Shown: positions 1-5,517 of the stretch, in pieces
Layout of the letters: every line of letters begins with the position of its first letter
Position numbering within the stretch: the first letter of the stretch is position 1
Source of the DNA: an uncultured Opitutia bacterium
Lineage (GTDB): Bacteria > Verrucomicrobiota > Verrucomicrobiia > Opitutales > UBA953
Length of the DNA stretch: 10,078 bases
Direction: 5' to 3'
NCBI GenBank assembly: GCA_903882335.1
Contig: CAIRWP010000025.1
Span: 1 to 10,078, forward strand
Program-made: the position numbers and the translations under genes
Notes under the pieces: generated by a model
Seen by the model: only the letters and a program-made list of their open reading frames with translations
What the model was told of the DNA's origin: nothing
Database searches by the model: none

Positions 1-1
1 C

Positions 2-1210
2 ATCTGGACGCTGCAGGCCGGCAAGCACCTCTACGTCGAGAAGCCGCTTTCGCATAACATCTTCGAAGGCCAGCAGCTCGTCGCCGCCTCGCAGCACTTC
101 TCCAAGCTCATCGTCCAGGCCGGCACGCAGAGCCGCTCCGGTGCGGGCATCCGCTCCGCCATCAAGGCCGTCCATGCCGGCGAATACGGCAAGGTGAAGG
201 TCGCCCGCGCAATCTGCTACAAGCGCCGCAAGTCCATCGGCCCGGCCAAGAAGAACGCCCTCCCCGCCGAGATCGACAACGATCTCTGGCACGGCCCGGC
301 CGACCTGCAGGAATCCATCCGCGGCAACGAATCCGACAAGGTCACCGAGGCCGCCAACAGCGGCCCCGTGCACTACGATTGGCACTGGTTCTGGAACTAC
401 GGCGGCGGCGACCTGTGCAACCAGGCCATCCATGAGATCGATATCGCGCGCTGGTTCCTCGGCACCCACGAGGTCGCGACCGAGGTCGTGTCCGTCGGCG
501 GCCGCTTCGGCTACGTCGACTGCGCCGAGACCCCCAATACCTTCATCTCGATCCACAACTACGCCGCCGCGCCGCTCATCACCGAGGTCTACGGCCTGAC
601 GTCCGACGGCAAGATGGACGGCCCCATGAACAAGTTCGGTAAGTTCGCCGAGCTCAACAAGGGCCAGAAGTCGGCCAAGTCCCCTGACATCGGCATCATC
701 GTCGAATGCGAGAACGCCACCATCGTGGTGCCCGACTACAACTCGGCGCAGGTCTACGACAAGGACGGCAAGTTCCTGAAGTCCTTCGGCAAGACCGTCG
801 ACCAGGTCGACCTCACCGGCGGCGCCTCCGGCCACCACGCCAACTGGGTCGACGGCATCCGCAAGGGTTCCGCGGAGAACATCCACGCCCCGGTCCGCGA
901 GTGCCACCTGTCCACCTCCCTCGTGCACTCCGCCAACGTCTCCTTCCGCCTCGGCGCGAAGAAGAACGCCGGCGAGATCAAGGAAGCCGTCAAGGCCAGC
1001 AGCGGCCTGGCCGAAGCCTTCGGCCGCATGGCCGAGCACCTCGGCCGCAACGGCATCAACCTCGACGAGAACAAGGCCGTCCTCGGCCTCCCGCTCACCC
1101 TCGACGCGAAGACGGAGCTCTTCACCGGCGCCAACGCCGAAGCCGCCAACCGCGACCTCGTGGCCAAGCGCGCCGGCCGCAAGGGCTTCGAGATCCCGAC
1201 GACCTTCTAA
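2..1210 (+). CDS. Gfo/Idh/MocA family oxidoreductase, N-terminus cut off by the window edge
   Basis: This is an NAD(P)-dependent sugar or glycoside dehydrogenase of the Gfo/Idh/MocA family. The frame is open from base 2, giving 402 visible residues; the GTG at 194 is internal, because the family's conserved EKP motif (visible residues 13-15, catalytic-type Lys14) lies upstream of it. Further family features are GTQSRS at 41-46 and a GGGDLCNQAIHEID block at 134-147, where His144 and Asp147 sit at the usual substrate-binding positions. A Trp/Tyr-rich HYDWHWFWN stretch leads into that block. Most of the Rossmann fold with its GxGxxG motif, and any Tat or Sec signal, must lie before the window, so cellular location cannot be told. 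The next gene is a DUF1080 protein. Members of these two families are known to act together, with the dehydrogenase making a 3-keto sugar, so I infer glycoside C3 oxidation. The exact substrate is unknown. Confidence 0.93.
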   Translation: MWTLQAGKHLYVEKPLSHNIFEGQQLVAASQHFSKLIVQAGTQSRSGAGIRSAIKAVHAGEYGKVKVARAICYKRRKSIGPAKKNALPAEIDNDLWHGPADLQESIRGNESDKVTEAANSGPVHYDWHWFWNYGGGDLCNQAIHEIDIARWFLGTHEVATEVVSVGGRFGYVDCAETPNTFISIHNYAAAPLITEVYGLTSDGKMDGPMNKFGKFAELNKGQKSAKSPDIGIIVECENATIVVPDYNSAQVYDKDGKFLKSFGKTVDQVDLTGGASGHHANWVDGIRKGSAENIHAPVRECHLSTSLVHSANVSFRLGAKKNAGEIKEAVKASSGLAEAFGRMAEHLGRNGINLDENKAVLGLPLTLDAKTELFTGANAEAANRDLVAKRAGRKGFEIPTTF

Positions 1211-1223
1211 GAACTCACCACCC

Positions 1224-1263
1224 GGGGCGGGGCGGCCGCACGGCCGCCCCGCCCCACTCTTTT
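1224..1263 (+). terminator. GC-rich hairpin with short T-run, intrinsic terminator or operon-internal hairpin
   Basis: GGGGCGGGGCGGCCG (1224-1238) and its exact reverse complement (1241-1255) are separated by CA, so a stem of 14 usable pairs closes on a four-base loop. ACTCTTTT follows at 1256-1263. It begins 13 bases after the oxidoreductase stop and has the form of an intrinsic terminator, although the T-run is short and interrupted. Only 17 bases remain before the next start codon, which is too few for a separate promoter. It may therefore act as a partial terminator or as a 3' stabiliser between two co-transcribed genes. Confidence 0.7.
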
Positions 1264-1280
1264 ACCAAACCCGCATACCC

Positions 1281-2666
1281 ATGAAGAAGACCCTGCTCAC
1301 CCTCGCCCTGCTGCCCCTCGCCTCCTTCGGCGCGGAGATCTTCAACGGCAAGGACCTCACCGGTTTCGCCAAGAAAGGCGGCGAAGCCAGCTACGCCGTC
1401 AAGGATGGCGTGCTCGTCGGCACCTCAACGCTCAACACCCCGAACACCTTCCTCGCCACCGAGAAGGAGTTCGCGAACTTCGTGCTCGAGTACGATTTCC
1501 TGAACGACCCGCGCCTGAACTCGGGCGTCCAGTTCCGCTCGCACGCCCATGACAAGGCGACCGAGATCGTCGACACCGCAGGCAAGACCGTCAAGGTCCC
1601 CGCCGGTCGCGTGCACGGCTACCAGGCCGAGATCGACACGGACCCCAAGAACGTCCGCAAGCCGGACACGCAGGCCCGCATGTGGTCCGCCGGCCTCTAC
1701 GAGGAAGGCCGCCGCGGCTGGATCGTCCCGGGCTTCGGCGGCGGCGACGCCCTCGCCTTCTCCAAGCAGGGCCGCGAGGTCACCAAGGTCGGCGAATGGA
1801 ACCACGTGAAGGTCGAGGCCGTCGGCAACCGCATCCGCACCTGGCTCAACGGCGTGGCCCGCGTGGACGCCCGCGACGACGGCTACCTCGCCGGCTTCAT
1901 CGCCTTCCAGGTCCACGGCATCGGCAACGCCAAGGACAAGGCCGGCACCACCGTGCAGTGGAAGAACATCACCCTGACCGAGGTCGCCGACAACACGCTC
2001 ACCGAGTCCGAGAAGGCCGACGGCTGGACGCTCCTCTTCGACGGCGTGTCCACCAAGGGCTGGCGCTCCGCCAAGGGTCCGGACTTCCCCAAGGCCGGCT
2101 GGTCCGTCGTCGATGGCACCCTCCGCACCGCCAAGGGCGACGGCAAGGAATCCGCGGCCGCCGGCGACATCGTCACCCTCGGCGCCTACAAGCAGTTCGA
2201 GATCTCGGTCGACTTCAAGCTGACCACCGGCGCGAACAGCGGCCTGAAGTACTTCGCGCAGCCGTCGCTCAACCAGGGCGCCGGTTCCGCGTTCGGCCTC
2301 GAGTTCCAGATGCTGGACGATGACGTGCACGCCGACGCCAAGCTGGGCCGCGACGGCAACCGCACGGTCTCGTCGCTCTACGACCTGATCACCGCCAAGA
2401 ACAAGCGCCCCAACCCGATCGGCCAGTGGAACAACGCCTACGTCGTGACCAAGGGCACCAAGGTCGAGCACTGGCTCAACGGCCGCCTCGTCGTGGCCTA
2501 TGACCGCGCTTCCCAGGAATTCCGCGACCTCCGCGCCAAGTCCAAGTACGCCGACCCCAAGTTCGGTGGCAACTTCGGCGAGTGGGAGTCCGGTCACATC
2601 CTGCTCCAGGAGCACGGCGACGAAGTCTGGTTCAAGAACGTCAAGCTCCGCGACCTGAGCAAGTAA
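1281..2666 (+). CDS. Exported protein with two DUF1080 (3-keto-disaccharide hydrolase/lyase) domains
   Basis: The 461-residue product starts with a Sec-type signal peptide (MKKTLLTLALLPLASFGAE, cleavage near 17-18). It then carries two copies of the DUF1080 concanavalin-like fold. Copy 1, about 19-234, shows NSGVQFRS (80-87), GYQAEID (113-119), GEWNHVKVEA (171-180) and WLNG (188-191). Copy 2, about 247-458, repeats the pattern with LLFDG (251-255), NSGLKYF (319-325), GLEFQM (339-344), GQWNNAYVV (381-389) and EHWLNG (396-401). It closes with ILLQEHGDEVWFKNVKLR (440-457). The family is known to cleave or hydrate 3-keto-glycosides, and the preceding oxidoreductase could supply such substrates. 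Single-domain members are about half this length, so this is an internal duplication or fusion. No Shine-Dalgarno sequence precedes the ATG. Which copy is catalytic, and on what sugar, is not visible. Confidence 0.93.
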   Translation: MKKTLLTLALLPLASFGAEIFNGKDLTGFAKKGGEASYAVKDGVLVGTSTLNTPNTFLATEKEFANFVLEYDFLNDPRLNSGVQFRSHAHDKATEIVDTAGKTVKVPAGRVHGYQAEIDTDPKNVRKPDTQARMWSAGLYEEGRRGWIVPGFGGGDALAFSKQGREVTKVGEWNHVKVEAVGNRIRTWLNGVARVDARDDGYLAGFIAFQVHGIGNAKDKAGTTVQWKNITLTEVADNTLTESEKADGWTLLFDGVSTKGWRSAKGPDFPKAGWSVVDGTLRTAKGDGKESAAAGDIVTLGAYKQFEISVDFKLTTGANSGLKYFAQPSLNQGAGSAFGLEFQMLDDDVHADAKLGRDGNRTVSSLYDLITAKNKRPNPIGQWNNAYVVTKGTKVEHWLNGRLVVAYDRASQEFRDLRAKSKYADPKFGGNFGEWESGHILLQEHGDEVWFKNVKLRDLSK

Positions 2667-2687
2667 CCGGCGCGTCAGCCGACCGCG

Positions 2688-2719
2688 AAGGCGGGCCTCC
2701 GGGCCCGCCTTTTTTGTTT
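2688..2719 (+). terminator. Intrinsic terminator after the DUF1080 gene
   Basis: AAGGCGGGCC (2688-2697) pairs with GGCCCGCCTT (2702-2711) around a four-base loop, and the run TTTTTGTTT follows (2711-2719). It begins 21 bases after the stop codon at 2666. Perfect stem and T-run make this the best terminator in the window, and it separates the oxidoreductase/DUF1080 unit from the sulfatase unit. Confidence 0.88.
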
Positions 2720-2728
2720 GGTCACTTA

Positions 2729-2796
2729 GGTAGGGCTGACCGTCCCGGTCGGCCGTGCATCGGGTAGGGCTGACCGTCCCGGTCGGCCGTGCGTCG
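2729..2796 (+). repeat. Two tandem copies of a 34-bp palindromic (REP-like) unit
   Basis: Unit 1 is 2729-2762 and unit 2 is 2763-2796; they differ at one base (A2759 against G2793). Each starts GGTAGGG and can fold GGCTGACCG against CGGTCGGCC around TCC (2734-2742 with 2746-2754, and the same 34 bases on). This gives nine pairs including one G-T wobble. A related unit in the opposite direction follows within 15 bases. Confidence 0.9.
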
Positions 2797-2805
2797 TGCG
2801 GGCCT

Positions 2806-2838
2806 ACGGCGGACCAGCAGGGACGCTGGTCCCTACCG
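2806..2838 (-). repeat. Inverted, diverged third copy of the palindromic unit
   Basis: Read on the - strand this unit begins GGTAGGG, folds GGACCAGC against GCTGGTCC (stem arms 2825-2832 and 2811-2818, loop GTCCCT) and continues into CCG. It shares GGTAGGG, the loop core GTCCC and the trailing CCG with the two tandem units, but its stem is a different sequence that is still self-complementary. Confidence 0.75.
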
Positions 2839-2929
2839 GCGCGAACGGGGTTCGCGAGCGGTTTGGGGATGGCGGTTGGCGGTTAGGCACGCGATGTGAG
2901 AGGCAAGAGTTACGCCCGTGCCCACTGGT

Positions 2930-2995
2930 CCACTGGCCAGCATGCCAGCTTTGTCTCTCCCCCTTACCCACCTGCCCACTGGCCAGCGTGCCAGT
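2930..2995 (+). repeat. 19-bp direct repeat, two copies 46 bp apart, each able to form a hairpin
   Basis: CCACTGGCCAGCATGCCAG at 2930-2948 recurs at 2976-2994 with one change (A to G). Each copy contains CTGGC and GCCAG as inverted arms around a six-base loop; in the second copy the arms extend to ACTGGC (2978-2983) and GCCAGT (2990-2995). A shorter CCACTGG also occurs at 2922-2928. Confidence 0.75.
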
Positions 2996-3019
2996 TGATC
3001 ACACCCCCTTGCCTTCCTA

Positions 3020-3062
3020 CCCTATTCCCTATTCCCTAACCCCATCCCTCCCGCCCCTTCCC
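3020..3062 (-). promoter_or_regulatory. C-tract leader; G-quadruplex-capable on the - (template) strand
   Basis: The bases just before the EEP start codon are almost all pyrimidine. They include the heptamer series CCCTATT, CCCTATT, CCCTAAC (3020-3040), followed by further C-runs of three to four bases. On the - strand this gives eight runs of three or more G with loops of one to four bases, which meets the usual G-quadruplex pattern. No Shine-Dalgarno motif is present. Any regulatory role is inferred. Confidence 0.5.
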
Positions 3063-3905
3063 ATGCGTCTCCTCGCCTTGCTGCTCACACCCCTCGCTCT
3101 GTTGGGCGCCGAGACTCCGGCCCCGAGCGAGCTGAAGGTGATGACCTTTAACCTGCGCTTTGCCAGCGAAGTGATGCCGCATGCCTGGTCGGTGCGCCGG
3201 CCGGTGACCAAGGCTTGCCTCGAACTGACCGCTCCCGACCTAATCGGCACCCAAGAAGGCGTGATGGCCCAACTGGCCGACATGCGTGCTGACCTGCCTG
3301 CTTATGCGATGATCGGCCAAGGCCGCGAAGGCGGCGAGAAGGGCGAGTACATGGCCATCTTCTATCGCCGTACGCGCTTCGAACTCCTTGAGACCCACGA
3401 CTATTGGCTATCAGAAACCCCTGAAGTGGTGGGATCCAAGTCTTGGAATAGCTCCCTGCCTCGCATGGTCACATGGGCTCGCTTCCGCGACAAGGCTTCC
3501 GGCAAAAGTTTTGTCTTTGTGAACACGCACTTCGACCACATCTCCGAAGAAGCGCGCGCCCAATCGGCCAAACTCGTCCGTGCACGCCTCGAGAAACTGA
3601 AACCAACCGATCCCGTCTTACTCGTCGGTGATTTCAATGCAGTGACCAAGACCAGCGCCGCCTACCGGACCTTCATGGACGGCGGCTTCCTCACCGATCT
3701 TTTTCGTACGGCCCCAGAGCGGAGCGGCGAGGCCTTGAATACTGCGCACGGGTATCAAAAACCCCGCTCTAACGGCATCCATATTGACTGGATTCTTGGA
3801 CGTGGCCCCTGGAAGCCCCAGACCGCCGAAGTCATCACTTTTGAAATCAAGGGCCAGACCCCCAGCGACCACTTCCCGGTGATGGTGAAGGTCACCCTCG
3901 AGTAG
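3063..3905 (+). CDS. Exported endonuclease/exonuclease/phosphatase (EEP) family protein
   Basis: I start this 280-residue protein at the ATG at 3063 because it opens directly into a signal peptide (MRLLALLLTPLALLGAE, cleavage near 16). The mature part is a complete EEP metal-dependent phosphoesterase fold. It has VMTFNLRF (26-33, Asn30), IGTQEG (61-66, metal ligand Glu65), VNTHFDH (153-159, His156 and Asp158), LVGDFNA (187-193, Asp190 and Asn192), HIDWI (240-244) and SDHFP (268-272, catalytic-type Asp269-His270). The family includes nucleases, sphingomyelinases and sugar or lipid phosphatases; the motifs do not choose between them. Sulfatase 1 begins 55 bases downstream without a terminator, so co-transcription is likely. 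Codon use is less GC-biased than in the neighbours (TTA, CTA, TCA, AAT and GCA occur), which could mean more recent arrival or weaker expression. Confidence 0.93.
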   Translation: MRLLALLLTPLALLGAETPAPSELKVMTFNLRFASEVMPHAWSVRRPVTKACLELTAPDLIGTQEGVMAQLADMRADLPAYAMIGQGREGGEKGEYMAIFYRRTRFELLETHDYWLSETPEVVGSKSWNSSLPRMVTWARFRDKASGKSFVFVNTHFDHISEEARAQSAKLVRARLEKLKPTDPVLLVGDFNAVTKTSAAYRTFMDGGFLTDLFRTAPERSGEALNTAHGYQKPRSNGIHIDWILGRGPWKPQTAEVITFEIKGQTPSDHFPVMVKVTLE

Positions 3906-3960
3906 CCCGTGAGCCTGCGGTCAGCCTTGCGATAGGCCAAGAATCGCCCAACGTTTCGCC

Positions 3961-5517
3961 ATGCGACCCCTGCTGGCATGGCTTTTGACCGCGTGTGCCG
4001 CATTGGCGGCCACGGAAGCCAAGCGCCCGAATATCCTGTTCTTCATCATGGACGACTGGGGCATGGGGCACGCCGGCGCCTACGGTTGCCGCTGGGTCAA
4101 GACACCGAACTTCGACCGGGTCGCCCGCGAAGGCTTGCTCTTCATGAACGCCTACACGCCGACCGCCAAGTGCGCGCCGTCGCGTTCGACGATCATGACG
4201 GGGCGCTACCCTTGGCAGCTCGGCGCCGCCGCGAACCACCAGTGCATCTTTCCGCCGGAGTTCGGCATCTTCCCGGAGGCGTTGACGGCGGGCGGCTACT
4301 TCTACGCGACGACGGGCAAGGTCTGGGGGCCGGGTAGCATGCTCGACATCCAAGGCAAGCCGCGGGGCTACGCGGGTAAGACCTACAACCAGGCCAAGGC
4401 CAAGCCGCCGACCACCGGGATCACGAACAACGACTACGCGACGAACTTCGAGAACTTCCTGCGGGACACGCGCCCCGGCCAGCCGTGGTTCTTCTGGGCG
4501 GGACCGATCGAGCCGCACCGCGACTACGAGGCGGGCACGGGGGCCCGCCTCGGCGGCAAGCAACCGTCCGACGTGGACCGGGTTCCGGCGATCTGGCCCG
4601 ACAACGCGACGGTGCGGAGCGATCTCCTCGACTACGCTTACGAGGTGGAACACTCCGACCGCCATCTGGGCCGGATGCTGGCCGCCCTGGAAAGCGCCGG
4701 TAAACTCGACGACACCTTGGTGATCGTGACGAGCGACAACGGGATGCCCTTCCCGCGCATCAAGGGCCACATGTACGAGAACGCCAATCACCTGCCGCTC
4801 GCGGTCCGCTGGCCCAAGGGCATCCGCGGGCCGGGCCGACGGGTCGAGGCCTACGTGAGCTTCATCGACCTCGCGCCGACCTTCCTCGAGGCGGCCGGTA
4901 TCGCCTGGAAGGACGGCGGGCTGGCCCCCACGCCCGGACGCAGCCTCTTCGACGCTTTCGCCGACAGCCCCGACCTCGCCCGAACGCGCGACCACGTCTT
5001 GGTCGGCCGGGAGCGCCACGACTTCGGCCGGCCCAACGACGCGGGCTACCCGGTACGCGGCATCGTCAAGGATGGCCGGCTCTACCTCGAGAACGCCGAA
5101 CCGTCGCGTTGGCCCTGCGGCAACCCCGAGACCGGGTACCTCGACACCGACGCCAGCCCGACGAAGTCTTTCATCCTGCAGGCGCGCCGGGACAAGGGCA
5201 CCGACCCGCATTGGGACCTCTGTTTCGGCCTCCGTCCGGCCCAGGAGTTGTATGACCTGCGGACCGACCCCGACTGCGTCCGCAACTTGCTCGCACCCCC
5301 GACCACCGCCCCCGGCGCCACCGAACTGCGCGCCCAGCTGTGGGCTGAGCTCAAGGCCCTCGGCGATCTCCGGGCGGTCGGCCGCGGGGCCGAATACGAG
5401 GCGCACCCGTCGGCGGACGTGCGCCGCCGCGGTTTCTACGAGAAATACCTGCGCGGCGAGAAACTCGACGCGAACTGGGTCATCCCTTCCGACTGGGAGC
5501 CCGCCCCCTTGAAATGA
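3961..5517 (+). CDS. Exported sulfatase (S1 type, CxPSR active site), first of a tandem pair
   Basis: This 518-residue type I sulfatase hydrolyses sulfate esters or sulfamates. It has a short signal peptide (about 1-17); LTAC at 9-12 resembles a lipobox, so a lipoprotein is possible but the hydrophobic stretch before it is short. The active-site motif is CAPSR (71-75), with Cys71 expected to be converted to formylglycine, followed by TIMTGRYPWQLG. Metal ligands are Asp31-Asp32 in NILFFIMDDWG and Asp259-Asn260 in VTSDNG. Lys120, His186 and Lys268 match usual sulfate-binding positions. The tail carries the typical ELYDLRTDPD (429-438). SDNGMPFPRIKG and HLPLAVRWP resemble the heparan N-sulfatase (sulfamidase) branch, but this is a weak substrate clue. 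Length is normal for the family. The ATG follows TTTCGCC and has no Shine-Dalgarno sequence. Its stop overlaps the next start by four bases. Confidence 0.95.
   Translation: MRPLLAWLLTACAALAATEAKRPNILFFIMDDWGMGHAGAYGCRWVKTPNFDRVAREGLLFMNAYTPTAKCAPSRSTIMTGRYPWQLGAAANHQCIFPPEFGIFPEALTAGGYFYATTGKVWGPGSMLDIQGKPRGYAGKTYNQAKAKPPTTGITNNDYATNFENFLRDTRPGQPWFFWAGPIEPHRDYEAGTGARLGGKQPSDVDRVPAIWPDNATVRSDLLDYAYEVEHSDRHLGRMLAALESAGKLDDTLVIVTSDNGMPFPRIKGHMYENANHLPLAVRWPKGIRGPGRRVEAYVSFIDLAPTFLEAAGIAWKDGGLAPTPGRSLFDAFADSPDLARTRDHVLVGRERHDFGRPNDAGYPVRGIVKDGRLYLENAEPSRWPCGNPETGYLDTDASPTKSFILQARRDKGTDPHWDLCFGLRPAQELYDLRTDPDCVRNLLAPPTTAPGATELRAQLWAELKALGDLRAVGRGAEYEAHPSADVRRRGFYEKYLRGEKLDANWVIPSDWEPAPLK

Larger units (their letters stand above)
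2720..3062. other. Gene-free spacer rich in short repeats ahead of the EEP gene
   Basis: This stretch of about 340 bases contains no convincing gene. The EEP reading frame can be extended back to 2796, but that would translate palindromic repeats and a C-tract, and would bury a good signal peptide inside the protein. From left to right it holds two tandem palindromic units, a third inverted relative, a GCGGTTG/GCGGTTA heptamer pair (2872-2885), a 19-bp direct repeat (2930 and 2976) and a pyrimidine-rich tract running to the start codon. I see no convincing sigma-70 type promoter. Confidence 0.7.

Noticed and set aside
194..196. GTG as start of the first gene
   Set aside because: The same frame stays open to the window edge and carries the family's EKP and GTQSRS motifs upstream of this codon.
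1425..2615. 396-codon open frame on the - strand opposite the DUF1080 gene
   Set aside because: It is a composition shadow: the product is a low-complexity Val/Gly/Leu/Glu-rich chain with no motif, and the + strand frame has a signal peptide and two recognisable domains.
2729..2796. Start of a CRISPR array
   Set aside because: The two 34-bp units abut with no spacer, and the third copy is inverted and diverged; no cas gene is present.
2796..3062. N-terminal extension of the EEP protein by 89 residues
   Set aside because: It would translate the palindromic repeats and C-tracts into a Pro/Leu/Cys-rich chain and place the signal peptide internally; the ATG at 3063 is the natural start.
3892..5406. 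504-codon open frame on the - strand opposite sulfatase 1
   Set aside because: The same GC effect: repetitive Arg/Val/Gly/Ala composition with no domain, opposite a sulfatase with intact catalytic motifs.
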